Shown piece by piece: positions 1-8,886 of a DNA stretch of 64,000 nucleotides. The notes beneath the pieces are model-generated. The model saw only the letters and a list, made by a program, of their open reading frames with translations, was not told the DNA's origin and ran no database searches. Location: positions 7,165,001-7,229,000 of the forward strand of contig NZ_CP068985.1 in assembly GCF_019397265.1 (NCBI RefSeq), given 5' to 3'. The position numbers and the translations under genes were made by a program. How positions within the stretch are numbered: the stretch's first letter is position 1; every line of letters begins with the position of its first letter. The stretch is from Nonomuraea coxensis DSM 45129. GTDB taxonomy: Bacteria; Actinomycetota; Actinomycetes; Streptosporangiales; Streptosporangiaceae.

Positions 1-312
1 GCTGGGACATATAGGTGTTCCAGCCTCCGGTCGCCGCCACGGGACTGGAGGCGATGAGGGCCCCCGTCGGCGAGTCGGCGCGCAGTTCGACGGACGCCCC
101 GGTGCTGGACGGCGCCGAGACGCGGAGGGACACCGTGTCGATCCCGGACGGGTTGATCGGGCCGAAGGAGATCCAGTCGTTGTTGGAGATGTCGCCGATG
201 CGCCTGCCGCCCTCGGCTCCCGGCTCGTCGACGATCCGGATCCCGGACGAGCCGGTGAAGTGCTCGGCCTGCTTGGGCTTGGGCTGCAGGGTGACGCCGG
301 CGCTGCCCTTCA
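1..312 (-). pseudogene. CBM6-type carbohydrate-binding module fragment, leaving the left edge
   Basis: Read leftwards on the minus strand, this stretch encodes the N-terminal two thirds of a family 6 carbohydrate-binding module. Visible stretches are AEHFTGSSGIRIVDEP, then RRIGDISNNDWISFGPIN, then GGWNTYMS at the edge, which is the usual CBM6 order. In secreted actinomycete enzymes such a module is normally carried behind a signal peptide and catalytic domain. Here the frame runs to the right directly into the antisense of the DNA-binding domain of the next gene, and no signal peptide or catalytic domain is visible. I therefore treat it as 5'-truncated. The rest of the gene lies outside the window. 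Confidence 0.6.
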
Positions 313-1034
313 GGCCGCCCCTGCCCGCCAGTCTCGCCAGAGCGGTGACAGCCGAGCTGGTGGAGCGCATCGTCCGCGGGGTGCACCCGCCGGGGACCTC
401 GCTGCCCCCCGAGCCCGCGCTCTGCGAAGCCTTCTCCGTGAGCCGCACGGTCGTGCGGGAAGCAGTGAAGATCCTGCAGGAAAAGGGGCTGGTGCAGGTC
501 CGCCAGGGCGCCGGCACCATGGTGACCCCGCCCGCGATGTGGGACATGCTCGACGAGCTCGTGCTCGCCGCGACCATCGCCGCGGAGGAGAGCCTGGCGA
601 TTCTCGACGACCTCGTCGTCACCCGGCGCGTGCTGGAGTCCGACATGGCCAACGTCGCCGCCCGCGTGGCCGGGCCGGACACCGTGGAGCAGCTGCGGGC
701 GCTGGTGGACCGGATGGACGAGCTCGTGGACGACCCGATGACGTACTCCGACAGCGACCGCGCCTTCCACGACACGATCATGCAGGCGTCGGGAAACCGC
801 ATCGCCCGTGGCGTCGTACGGGCGCTGGAAAGCCAGGTCGTCAGCACCGCCCGATACCTGGGCCGGACCGAGCGGGCGCTCTGCGTGGCGTCGAACCTCG
901 GCCACCGCCGCATCTACGAACGCATCGCCGCCCACGATCCCGCGGGCGCCGCCGAGGCGATGTTCAACCACATCACCGAGGCGTGGATCGTGCGCCGCAG
1001 CGGCCCGGCCGACCCCGTACGGCTGCGGCGTTAG
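291..1034 (+). CDS. FadR/GntR-family transcriptional regulator
   Basis: The product (about 247 aa from the GTG at 291) has an N-terminal winged helix-turn-helix of the GntR family (ELVERIVRGVHPPGTSLPPE, SVSRTVVREAVKILQEKGLV, QVRQGAGTMV), followed by an all-helical FCD ligand-binding domain. His residues (FHDTIMQASGN; the C-terminal MFNHI) fit the metal-binding pocket of that domain. FadR-type regulators usually repress sugar-acid or fatty-acid genes. The start is uncertain: the frame stays open to an ATG at 15, but the DNA before about 310 is coding on the other strand, so I chose the GTG at 291; a GTG at 345 is also possible. No clear ribosome binding site precedes 291. Its target may be the enzyme genes that follow (inference). 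Confidence 0.75.
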   Translation: MTPALPFRPPLPASLARAVTAELVERIVRGVHPPGTSLPPEPALCEAFSVSRTVVREAVKILQEKGLVQVRQGAGTMVTPPAMWDMLDELVLAATIAAEESLAILDDLVVTRRVLESDMANVAARVAGPDTVEQLRALVDRMDELVDDPMTYSDSDRAFHDTIMQASGNRIARGVVRALESQVVSTARYLGRTERALCVASNLGHRRIYERIAAHDPAGAAEAMFNHITEAWIVRRSGPADPVRLRR

Positions 1035-1186
1035 CGCCCGTTCGCGTCCTCGGAACCGGGCCGATCGAGGACTGTGAACGTTTCATCGCCACCCGTCAGC
1101 GGTGGCCGCGGCCGCTTCTCCTGGTCAGACGCCGGAGCGACGGGGTCGCCTCACGCGCAGGCTCCCGACGCCGACCAGGCCGGGCC

Positions 1187-1288
1187 TTGACAGGTCTTGT
1201 CACGGTCATATTTGCTCCGCTGCACCATCGCCTCCAGCCACCGGAAAGAACGGAGATCCCCTGACGGCGGCGTTGAGTTAGCGCTAAC
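1187..1288 (+). promoter_or_regulatory. Promoter -35 box and LacI-type operator upstream of the esterase gene
   Basis: A consensus TTGACA lies at 1187-1192, with a weak A/T-rich candidate -10 around 1207-1214. A perfect 12-bp palindrome, GTTAGCGCTAAC, lies at 1277-1288. Palindromes with a central CG step and the TTAGCGCTAA core are typical LacI-family operators of actinomycete glycan-use genes. It lies about 60 bp before the esterase start, so a bound repressor would block transcription of the esterase-fucosidase pair. No LacI regulator is encoded in the window. The rest of the 312-bp gap from 1035 holds nothing else that I can identify. Confidence 0.6.
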
Positions 1289-1349
1289 ACTTCAAGAACT
1301 CGACCGGCCGGCCACCCATGCCCGCCCGCCCGGAAAAGGAATTCGCGTG

Positions 1350-2696
1350 ATGTCGAGGCTCAGGTACCTCCTCACCGCTGTCGCGTCCGCCCTCCTGCTC
1401 GCCCTGGCCACGGTGCACGCGGCCCTGGGCGACAGCGCGCCCCCGCGCCCCGCGCAACAGAGCGCCCTCGCGGGCACCGCGGGCTGCGGCAGGACCCCGA
1501 CGCTGAGAAGCGGCTCGCAGTCGATAACGACCAGCGGGAAAAACCGTAGCTTTATCCTGAGAATTCCGGATAACTACAACAACAACACCCCGTACAGGTT
1601 GATTTTCGGATTCCACTGGAATGGCGGCACCGCCAACGACGTCGACGGCGGCGGAACCAGCGGATATCCCTGGTCCTACTACGGGCTCAGGGCATTGTCG
1701 AACAACACCGCCATCTTCGTCGCGCCGCAGGGCTTCAACAACGGCTGGGCCAACTCGGGCGGCGAGGACGTCACCTTCGTCGACGACATGATCCGGCGGA
1801 TCGAGGCGGACCTCTGCGTGGACACCTCCCAGCGCTTCGCCATGGGCTTCAGCTACGGCGGCGGCATGAGCTACGCGCTCGCGTGCGCCAGGGCGACGGT
1901 CTTCCGCGCCGTGGCGGTCTACTCCGGCGGCCAGCTCAGCGGGTGCAGCGGCGGCAACGAGCCCATCGCGTACATCGGGCTGCACGGCCTCAGGGACTCG
2001 GTGCTCAACATCTCCGCGGGCCGGTCGCTGCGTGACAGGTTCGTCAGGAACAACGGCTGCACCCCCCAGAACCCGCCGGAGCCGGCGCAGGGCAGCCTGA
2101 CGCATGTCGTCACCTTCTACTCGGGATGCCGGGCGGGCTATCCGGTCGCCTGGGCGGCGTTCGACGCCGGCCACACCCCCGGTCCCGTGGACGGGAAGCC
2201 CGGTGACTTCGAGCCCGGCGAGAACTCCTGGACCAGGCCGGTGGTGTGGAACTTCTTCACGCAGTTCGGAGGCACCGACCCGGACCCGACACCCACGGTC
2301 GATCCGCCGGCGGCAGGCGCGCTCAAGGGCGTGGCGTCGGGCCGGTGCCTGGACGTCAACGGAGCCTCGCAGGCCAACGGCGCGCAGACGCAGATCTGGG
2401 ACTGCAACGGGCAGTCCAACCAGCAGTGGACCTCCACCGGCTCCGGTGAGCTGCGGGTCTACGGCGGCAAGTGCCTGGACGTGAACGGGGCCGGGACCGC
2501 CGACGGCACCAGCGTGATCATCTGGGACTGCAACGGCCAGAACAACCAGAAATGGCGCCTCAACACCGACGGCACCATCACCGCGGTCGGCGCGAACAAG
2601 TGCCTGGACGTGTCCGGGTACGGCACCGCCAACGGCACCAAGGTGCAGATCTGGACCTGCACCGGCGCCACCAACCAGAAGTGGGCCCGCGCCTGA
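1350..2696 (+). CDS. Secreted PHB-depolymerase-like / CE1 family esterase with C-terminal ricin-type lectin
   Basis: Secreted alpha/beta-hydrolase of the polyhydroxybutyrate depolymerase / feruloyl-acetylxylan esterase group, about 448 aa. The signal peptide is residues 1-30 (MSRLRYLLTAVASALLLALA). The catalytic domain has FGFHWNGG (oxyanion side) and the nucleophile elbow GFSYGGGMS. A DAGHTPGPV segment supplies a likely catalytic His. After a Pro/Asp linker there is a three-repeat beta-trefoil lectin (CBM13), with repeats marked by SGRCLDVNG, GKCLDVNGAG and NKCLDVSGYG, each ending in a QxW motif. The start is ATG 1350 behind AAAAGGA at 1334-1340; GTG 1347 is an alternative. The following fucosidase is 32 bp downstream and also lectin-tailed, so the two probably form an operon acting on a decorated polysaccharide. 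Confidence 0.85.
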   Translation: MSRLRYLLTAVASALLLALATVHAALGDSAPPRPAQQSALAGTAGCGRTPTLRSGSQSITTSGKNRSFILRIPDNYNNNTPYRLIFGFHWNGGTANDVDGGGTSGYPWSYYGLRALSNNTAIFVAPQGFNNGWANSGGEDVTFVDDMIRRIEADLCVDTSQRFAMGFSYGGGMSYALACARATVFRAVAVYSGGQLSGCSGGNEPIAYIGLHGLRDSVLNISAGRSLRDRFVRNNGCTPQNPPEPAQGSLTHVVTFYSGCRAGYPVAWAAFDAGHTPGPVDGKPGDFEPGENSWTRPVVWNFFTQFGGTDPDPTPTVDPPAAGALKGVASGRCLDVNGASQANGAQTQIWDCNGQSNQQWTSTGSGELRVYGGKCLDVNGAGTADGTSVIIWDCNGQNNQKWRLNTDGTITAVGANKCLDVSGYGTANGTKVQIWTCTGATNQKWARA

Positions 2697-2728
2697 CTCG
2701 TCCACCCCCATGGGCTTGGAGAACCGAA

Positions 2729-5578
2729 ATGGCCGACTTATCGCGAAGACAAATGCTGAGATTCGGCGCGGCCGGCGCCGGAGCCGCGCTGTTGCCCCTG
2801 CAGTGGACGGCCGTGGCCCGAGCCGCGTCGGTGGCGCCCGCGGAGGTGCGGGCCGCGAACGATCTGGCCCTGTGGTACGACGAAAGCGCCGGCACGGAAT
2901 GGCTGCGCGCGCTTCCGATCGGGAACGGCCGCCTTGGCGCCATGGTGTTCGGCAACGTCGACACCGAGCGGCTGCAGCTCAACGAGGACACTATCTGGGC
3001 CGGCGGGCCGTACGACCAGAGCAACACGAAGGGCGCGGCGGCGCTGGGGCAGATCCGGCAGCTGGTCTTCCAGAACCAGTGGAGCCAGGCCCAGACCCTC
3101 GTCGACCAGAACATGCTGGGCAACCCTTCGGCTCAGCTGGCCTACCAGCCCGTGGGCGATCTGCGACTGACCTTCGGCAGCGCCGCCGGGGTCTCGGAGT
3201 ACAACCGTGTCCTGGACCTGAGCACGGCCACCACGACGGTGACGTACCTGCAGAACGGCGTACGGTACCGGCGCGAGGTGCTGGCGAGCGCGCCGGATCA
3301 GGTCATCGCCCTCCGCCTGACCGCCGACAGGCCCGGCTCGATCACGTTCTCCGCGACGTTCGGCAGCCCGCAGCGGACGACGCGGTCCAGCCCGGACGGC
3401 ACGACGGTGGCGCTCGACGGCATCTCCGGCGACCAGAGGGGCCTGGCCGGCAAGGTCAGGTTCCTGGCGCTGGCCCGGGCCGTCGCCGAAGGCGGCACCG
3501 TCAGCAGCTCAGGCGGCACGCTGCAGGTGAGGTCCGCCGACAGCGTGACGGTGCTGATCTCCATCGGCTCCAGCTACGTGAACTACCAGGACGCCGGCGG
3601 CGACCATCAGGGCATCGCCCGGCGTCATCTCGACGCCGCCGTCACCCGGACCTACGACGACCTGCGCGGCCGGCACGTCGCCGACTACCAGCGGCTGTTC
3701 GGGCGCACGACGCTCGACCTCGGCCGTACCGCGGCGGCCGACCAGCCGACCGACGTACGGATCGCGCAGCACGCCGGCAGCGACGACCCGCAGTTCGCGG
3801 CGTTGCTGTTCCAGTACGGCCGCTACCTGCTGATCTCCTCCTCGCGGCCGGGCACCCAGCCCGCCAACCTGCAGGGCATCTGGAACGACTCGCTGACCCC
3901 GTCCTGGGACTCGAAGTACACCCTCAACGCCAACCTGCCCATGAACTACTGGCCGGCCGACACGACCAACCTGTCGGAGTGCTACGAGCCGGTGTTCAGG
4001 ATGGTCGGCGATCTCACGGTCAGCGGCGCGCGCACGGCGCGGGCGCAGTACAACGCCGGTGGCTGGGTGACCCACCACAACACCGACGGCTGGCGGGGCA
4101 GCTCGGTCGTCGACGGCGCGACCTGGGGCATGTGGCAGACCGGTGGCGCGTGGCTGGCCACCATGATCTGGGACCACTACCTCTTCACCGGCGACCTCGG
4201 CTTCCTCCGGCAGTACTACCCGGCCATGAAGGGGGCCGCGCAGTTCTTCCTGGAGACTCTCGTGGAGGAACCGACCCTCAAATACCTGGTCACGAACCCA
4301 TCCAACTCCCCCGAACTGACCCACCACGCGGGCGTCAGCATCTGCGCCGGACCCACGATGGACAACCAGATCCTGCGGGACCTGTTCAACGGCTGCGCCA
4401 GGGCGAGCGAACTCCTGGGCACCGACGCCGGCTTCCGGACGCAGGTCCTGGCCGCCCGGGACCGGCTCCCGCCGATGCGGACAGGCTCGCGCGGCAACAT
4501 CCAGGAGTGGCTGTACGACTGGGTCGAGACCGAGCAGAACCACCGGCACATCTCCCACCTCTACGGCCTGCACCCCAGCAACCAGATCACCAAGCGCGGC
4601 ACTCCCGCGCTGTACACCGCCGCGCGGCGGACCCTCGAACTGCGCGGCGACGACGGCACGGGCTGGTCGCTGGCGTGGAAGATCAACTACTGGGCGCGGA
4701 TGGAGGAGGGCACGCGGGCGCACGACCTGATCCGCGCCCTCGTGACGACGGCCCGGCTCGCGCCCAACATGTTCGACCTGCACCCGCCGTTCCAGATCGA
4801 CGGCAACTTCGGCGCGACGTCCGGCATCGCCGAGATGCTGCTGCAGAGCCACAACGGCGAGCTTCACGTGCTGCCGGCGCTCCCGGCGGCCTGGCCGAAC
4901 GGGAAGGTGCAGGGTCTTCGAGGACGCGGCGGCTACACCGTGGACGCGACCTGGAGCGCCGGCGGGACCACCGAGATCCTCGTCAGGTTCGACCGCGACG
5001 GCACGGTCGACGTGCGCGCCCGGATCTTCACCGGGACCTTCCAGGTGGTCGACGCCACGACCGGCGATGCCGTCAGCGTCACCAGACCCGAGAACGACGT
5101 CATCAGGCTGAGCGGCCAGGCCGGTCGTGCGTACCGCATGACCGGATCCGCCGGCCCCCCGCCGGCGACCTACGTGCGGATCACGAACGCGACCACCGGC
5201 CTGGCGCTGGACAGCGGCGGCAACGTCGCCTCCGGGGCGAACCTCAAGCAGTGGAACTGGGACGGCAGCACCAACCTGCAGTGGCAGCTCGTGGCCCTGG
5301 GCGGCGGGTGGTACCGCATCGTCAACCGTACCAACGGCATGGTCGCCGACAGCTGGGGCAACACCGCCAACGGAGCCAACGCCAGGCAGGCCCCGTGGAA
5401 CGGCGGCAACAACCAGCAGTGGCGCCTCAACAGCACGGGCGGCGACCGCCACCAGATCATCAACCGCGGCACCGGCACGGCCCTCGACGGCATGGGCAAC
5501 GGCACGTCCGGCTCCACCGTGGCCCTGTGGACCCCGAACAACAGCACCAACAACCAATGGACCATCACAGGCGTGTGA
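2729..5578 (+). CDS. GH95 alpha-L-fucosidase, Tat-secreted, with C-terminal ricin-like lectin domain
   Basis: Secreted glycoside hydrolase of family 95 (949 aa), which releases fucose (or galactose) from glycans by an inverting mechanism. A twin-arginine signal begins the protein (LSRRQMLRFGAAGAGAALLP). The GH95 N-terminal beta-sandwich follows (LPIGNGRLGAMVFG, LNEDTIWAGGPYD), then the (alpha/alpha)6 barrel. Family motifs are NLPMNYWPADTTNLSE, NIQEWLYDW...HRHISHLYGLHPSN (expected general-acid region) and FQIDGNFGATSGIAEML (expected base region). Residues from about 815 form a ricin-type beta-trefoil (YVRITNATTGLALDSGGN) with QW repeats. Start ATG 2729 has GGAG at 2718-2721. It follows the lectin-tailed esterase in the same orientation. 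Confidence 0.92.
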   Translation: MADLSRRQMLRFGAAGAGAALLPLQWTAVARAASVAPAEVRAANDLALWYDESAGTEWLRALPIGNGRLGAMVFGNVDTERLQLNEDTIWAGGPYDQSNTKGAAALGQIRQLVFQNQWSQAQTLVDQNMLGNPSAQLAYQPVGDLRLTFGSAAGVSEYNRVLDLSTATTTVTYLQNGVRYRREVLASAPDQVIALRLTADRPGSITFSATFGSPQRTTRSSPDGTTVALDGISGDQRGLAGKVRFLALARAVAEGGTVSSSGGTLQVRSADSVTVLISIGSSYVNYQDAGGDHQGIARRHLDAAVTRTYDDLRGRHVADYQRLFGRTTLDLGRTAAADQPTDVRIAQHAGSDDPQFAALLFQYGRYLLISSSRPGTQPANLQGIWNDSLTPSWDSKYTLNANLPMNYWPADTTNLSECYEPVFRMVGDLTVSGARTARAQYNAGGWVTHHNTDGWRGSSVVDGATWGMWQTGGAWLATMIWDHYLFTGDLGFLRQYYPAMKGAAQFFLETLVEEPTLKYLVTNPSNSPELTHHAGVSICAGPTMDNQILRDLFNGCARASELLGTDAGFRTQVLAARDRLPPMRTGSRGNIQEWLYDWVETEQNHRHISHLYGLHPSNQITKRGTPALYTAARRTLELRGDDGTGWSLAWKINYWARMEEGTRAHDLIRALVTTARLAPNMFDLHPPFQIDGNFGATSGIAEMLLQSHNGELHVLPALPAAWPNGKVQGLRGRGGYTVDATWSAGGTTEILVRFDRDGTVDVRARIFTGTFQVVDATTGDAVSVTRPENDVIRLSGQAGRAYRMTGSAGPPPATYVRITNATTGLALDSGGNVASGANLKQWNWDGSTNLQWQLVALGGGWYRIVNRTNGMVADSWGNTANGANARQAPWNGGNNQQWRLNSTGGDRHQIINRGTGTALDGMGNGTSGSTVALWTPNNSTNNQWTITGV

Positions 5579-5668
5579 ACAGGACGACGCTCGCAACCCG
5601 GCGCGCTCCCCCACGCGGCTGCTGGGCACAGGCGGCGCTTGGCGATGCGGCTGGAGCGTCTCTCCAGT

Positions 5669-6253
5669 TCAGTGCCGCGGGCTCATGCCGGCGAAGAGGG
5701 CTTGGAGGACGCGATCGACGTAGTCATGCGTCATGGGCTCCTGGGTGATCAGGAGCTGGAAGTACAGAGGTCCGGACAGGATCGCCATGGCGAGGTCGAG
5801 GTCGAAGTCGGAGGAGACCTCCCCCCGATCCTGGGCCGCCTTCAGACGGGCGATGGTCTTGTCGGCCTGGGGCCGGATGAAGCGTTCGTTGAGGCCGGCG
5901 GCGACCGCAGGGTCGTGCTGAGCCTCGCCCACCAGTGCCTGGTAGAGCGGGCCCCAGGGGGGATTGGCCAGCAGGTCCACCGCCGCGTGGATCTGTCGGC
6001 GCAGGTCGGCCCGGACATCTCCGGTGTCGGGATAGTCGAGGGCGGGCTCGTTCAGCGACAGCAGCGAGTCGAGGAACAGCAGGCCCTTTGAGGTCCACCG
6101 GCGGTAGATCGTGTGCTTGCCCGTGCCGGCGCGGGCCGCGACCGCCTCGATGCTGAGCTTGGCGTAGCCGGCCTCCTGGGCCAGGGCGAGCGTGGCCTGC
6201 ATGATCGCCTTGGTACGGGCGGCGGCTCGATCGTGTCGGCTGATAGTCACCAT
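5669..6253 (-). CDS. TetR-family repressor, divergent from an ABC exporter
   Basis: Regulator of 194 aa. The N-terminal helix-turn-helix reads IMQATLALAQEAGYAKLSIE followed by AVAARAGTGKHTIYRRWTSK, the standard TetR_N pattern. The C-terminal helices form a ligand-binding domain of the TetR_C group seen with drug-efflux genes. It starts at ATG 6253 and is transcribed away from the ABC exporter genes beginning at 6402. Two palindromes in the shared promoter region (6272-6287 and 6332-6350) are good candidate operators, so I infer autoregulation and control of the exporter. The inducer is unknown. Confidence 0.88.
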   Translation of the reverse strand: MVTISRHDRAAARTKAIMQATLALAQEAGYAKLSIEAVAARAGTGKHTIYRRWTSKGLLFLDSLLSLNEPALDYPDTGDVRADLRRQIHAAVDLLANPPWGPLYQALVGEAQHDPAVAAGLNERFIRPQADKTIARLKAAQDRGEVSSDFDLDLAMAILSGPLYFQLLITQEPMTHDYVDRVLQALFAGMSPRH

Positions 6254-6271
6254 GTCATTCTAACGGAGCGG

Positions 6272-6350
6272 CACGGCACGTGCCGTGTTGACAGGTTGTT
6301 CAAGCCCGCTCCACAATGACCACGTCCACTCACGGCACGGTACGTGCCGT
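6272..6350 (+). promoter_or_regulatory. Exporter promoter flanked by two TetR-type palindromic operators
   Basis: CACGGCACGTGCCGTG at 6272-6287 is a perfect 16-bp palindrome. ACGGCACG-GTA-CGTGCCGT at 6332-6350 has perfect 8-bp arms around 3 bp. Both share the half-site ACGGCACG. Between them lie TTGACA (6288-6293) and CACAAT (6312-6317) with an 18-bp spacer, a convincing sigma70-type promoter for the rightward ABC genes. One operator thus abuts the -35 box and the other sits just past the expected transcription start. Confidence 0.8.
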
Positions 6351-6401
6351 TACGACGCATGTGACGAAGAACCTCTTGCTGAATGCTCAGGGAAGAAGGC
6401 C

Positions 6402-7157
6402 GTGCTCAATCTCCCCGTCCCCGCCGTCGAGGTCGTGGGCCTCACCCATCGGTTCGGATCCGTGCTCGCCGTCGACCGGCTGAGCCTGACTGTTCCCCCG
6501 GGCATGTTCTACGGCATCGTCGGCCCGAACGGAGCAGGTAAGACCACCACCCTGACGGCCGTATGCGGGCTGCGCGAGCCGACCTCCGGGACGATCAGGA
6601 TCGCCGGCCATGATCTGCGGACCGACCGGGAGGCCGCCCTCGCCCAGCTCGGCATCATGATGGACGGGTTGTCCCTGCCCGAGCGGCTGACCGCCACCGA
6701 GGCCCTGCGCTACAGCGCCGGGCTGCGCGGCCTGGACGACGGCTGGCAGGCGCGCGCGAGCGACCTGCTGGAGATCCTCCGGCTGGACGCGGTCCCGCGC
6801 ACGCTGATCGTGGAGTACTCCACCGGCATGCGTAAGAAGATCAACCTGGCGCTGGCGCTGCTGCACCGGCCCCGCGTCCTGGTGCTGGACGAGCCCTTCG
6901 AAGCCATCGACCCGGTCTCGGCCCACTCCATCGAGCAGGTGCTCAAACAGTACGTCGACGCCGGGGGCACCGTGCTCCTGTCCAGCCACATCATGGACTT
7001 CGTCGAACGCAACTGCCGCCGCGTGGCGGTAGTGGCCGGCGGACGGGTGCTCGTCGAAGGTCGGGTGGAGGAGCTGACCGCGGGCGCGACACTGAACGAG
7101 CGGTTCATCGAACTGGTCGGCGCCGACCCGGTGCGTCCGCTGGAGTGGCTGCGATGA
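6402..7157 (+). CDS. ABC-2 type exporter ATP-binding protein
   Basis: ATPase subunit (251 aa) of a two-gene exporter. Walker A is GPNGAGKTTT, the signature is the exporter variant YSTGMRKKINLALALLHRP, Walker B with catalytic Glu is VLVLDEP, and the switch His is in LLSSHIMDFVE. The start is GTG 6402 behind AGGGAAGAAGG (6389-6399); the frame is open further upstream but only through the operator region. It overlaps the permease gene by ATGA at 7154, so the two are translationally coupled. TetR control suggests export of a toxic or signalling molecule. Confidence 0.88.
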   Translation: MLNLPVPAVEVVGLTHRFGSVLAVDRLSLTVPPGMFYGIVGPNGAGKTTTLTAVCGLREPTSGTIRIAGHDLRTDREAALAQLGIMMDGLSLPERLTATEALRYSAGLRGLDDGWQARASDLLEILRLDAVPRTLIVEYSTGMRKKINLALALLHRPRVLVLDEPFEAIDPVSAHSIEQVLKQYVDAGGTVLLSSHIMDFVERNCRRVAVVAGGRVLVEGRVEELTAGATLNERFIELVGADPVRPLEWLR

Positions 7158-8755
7158 CGGGCACCCTGTTCGCGCTCAAGCTGCGTCTGTTCCGCAATGG
7201 CCCGCACCACGAGCGCGCTTTCAGCCTGGTCACCGGCCTGATCCTGGCCGCCCTGGTGATCGCCGGCTCGATCATGGCCTCCCGCGGCACGATTCACGAG
7301 GGCTGGATCGCGATGGCGCTCACCGTGTGGGGTGGCATGTGGGTGTTCGGGCCGTTGACCCAGCCTCGCCACGACCCATCGGTCATCTCACGCGAGTGGT
7401 TGCGCGGCTATCCGCTACGGCCCTGGCGGCTGGCGTGGGCGTTGTCGTGGACCGAACTGCTCGGCGTCGGCCCGCTGATCACGCTGGCGTGCCTGGCGTC
7501 CCTGGTGGTCCTGGCCGCGCCGGGCGGGCCCGCGGCGGCGGCGATCGCCGCCGGGGCGGTGGTGGCGCAGCTGTATCTGCTGGTCTGGGCGGGCAAGACG
7601 GTGGCGGCGCTGGCAGCCCGGCTGTTGCAGACCCGGGCCGGGATGACCACGGCCGCCACGCAGACCGCGGTCATGCTCGCGCTTTCGTTCGCCGGGTGGG
7701 TGCCGATCGCGGCCTGGCTGCTGCCGCGTCTCGGCAAGGGGGATACCACGCTTGCTCCCCCTGACCTTGGCCACCTGCCCGCGCCGGTGATCGACGTGCT
7801 CGCCGCCCTGCCCACCGGCTGGAGCTACGGTGCGGCACTCGCCGCCCGCGACGGCGCCGGCTTCGGCGCGACCATGCCGCCCTTGGCCGCCCTGCTGATG
7901 GTGGGCGCCCTGCTGCAGCTCGGCTGGATCGCGCTGACGGCTCGCGTCCTGCGCCGCCCCCCTCACAGAGCAGCACCTCGACGACCCGCCGTACCAGGAC
8001 GGCCGCTGTCGTTGCCGTTCACCGGCCCGCAGGTGTCGGCGGTCGTGTCACGAGAGCTGGCCACCTGGCTGCGTGACCCGGCGCGCGGCGTCGAGTTGCG
8101 TACCGCCTGGCTGACACCACTGCTGATGGCGCTCATCATCGCGCTCACCGACTGGAGCTGGGCGCTGCCCTTGGCGGGTCCCGCGGCGGCGGTGTTCGGC
8201 GCGATGGCCGCGGTCAACACCTATGCCCTGGACGGCACGGCCCTCTGGCAGCTTCTCACCACACCGGGCGCTCTCAGGGCCGATGTGCGCGGACGGATGG
8301 CGGCCCGGGCGATGCTGTTCGGCGTCCCGTCCCTTGTGCTGACGGCCGTGCTGTGGGCGGCGACCGGTTCACCCCTGGGTGGTGCCGCCGTTGGCGGTGC
8401 CGTCGCCGCGACCGCGACGTCCTGCGCGGCGGCACCATTGCTCGCGCTCCTGATGCCGGCCGTGGGCACCGACGCTCGCGATCGCATCTACCCTGGCCAG
8501 CGGGCCGGCGATCCGACCGGTGGACAGATGACGATCTTCCCTGTGGTGGTGCTGGCCGCCGTCCTGCCCGGTGTCATCGGCGCGGTCTGCGGCGGCTCGG
8601 GCTGGGTGACCGTCCTGTCCGGCATCCTGCTGGCCGGCACCGTCCTGTATGCCACCCCGGCGCTCACCGTACGTCTGCTTCACCGGCGTGGTACGAGTCT
8701 GCTGGAGGCGATGGCCTCCCGCGACGCCGCCACTGTCCGCTCATCCACCCCATGA
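7154..8755 (+). CDS. ABC exporter membrane subunit
   Basis: Polytopic membrane protein of 533 aa. Long hydrophobic stretches rich in Ala, Leu and Val are spread along the whole length (for example FSLVTGLILAALVIAGSIMA, near residue 25), suggesting about twelve segments. The two halves are separated near residue 290 by a basic linker (RPPHRAAPRRPAVPGR). It has no nucleotide-binding motifs and depends on the ATPase whose stop codon overlaps its ATG. The substrate cannot be read from the sequence. It ends 131 bp before rox. Confidence 0.8.
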   Translation: MTGTLFALKLRLFRNGPHHERAFSLVTGLILAALVIAGSIMASRGTIHEGWIAMALTVWGGMWVFGPLTQPRHDPSVISREWLRGYPLRPWRLAWALSWTELLGVGPLITLACLASLVVLAAPGGPAAAAIAAGAVVAQLYLLVWAGKTVAALAARLLQTRAGMTTAATQTAVMLALSFAGWVPIAAWLLPRLGKGDTTLAPPDLGHLPAPVIDVLAALPTGWSYGAALAARDGAGFGATMPPLAALLMVGALLQLGWIALTARVLRRPPHRAAPRRPAVPGRPLSLPFTGPQVSAVVSRELATWLRDPARGVELRTAWLTPLLMALIIALTDWSWALPLAGPAAAVFGAMAAVNTYALDGTALWQLLTTPGALRADVRGRMAARAMLFGVPSLVLTAVLWAATGSPLGGAAVGGAVAATATSCAAAPLLALLMPAVGTDARDRIYPGQRAGDPTGGQMTIFPVVVLAAVLPGVIGAVCGGSGWVTVLSGILLAGTVLYATPALTVRLLHRRGTSLLEAMASRDAATVRSSTP

Positions 8756-8813
8756 GGCAGAGCGCCCTCGAAGGAGGCGCCTCCCCTGCCACTTCCAAGC
8801 TATAGCGCACCCC

Positions 8814-8832
8814 GGGACTTGCGGCAAGACCC
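8814..8832. promoter_or_regulatory. Rifamycin-associated element (RAE)-like inverted repeat
   Basis: GGGACTTGCGGCAAGACCC lies 54 bp before rox. It is an inverted repeat: CTTG-CGG-CAAG in the centre, flanked by CCCGGG on both sides (8811-8835), with one A/A mismatch per arm. From memory, the published RAE found upstream of rifamycin-inactivating genes in actinobacteria is GGGGCTTGCGGCAAGGCCC; the match would be 17 of 19. That element is linked to rifamycin-induced expression. The location ahead of a Rox-type gene supports the assignment. Confidence 0.75.
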
Positions 8833-8886
8833 GGGTCATGCCCCAGACTGCCGGACCGGAAGTCGTACAACGCAGGGGGGCGGTTC

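Noticed and set aside
3509..5629. 706-codon open frame on the minus strand
   Set aside because: Antisense to the well-supported GH95 gene; Val/Gly/Arg-rich shadow typical of high-GC DNA, no domain.
2710..5748. 1012-codon open frame on the plus strand overlapping the GH95 gene
   Set aside because: Arg/Pro/Gly-rich out-of-frame shadow; no signal peptide, motifs or ribosome site.
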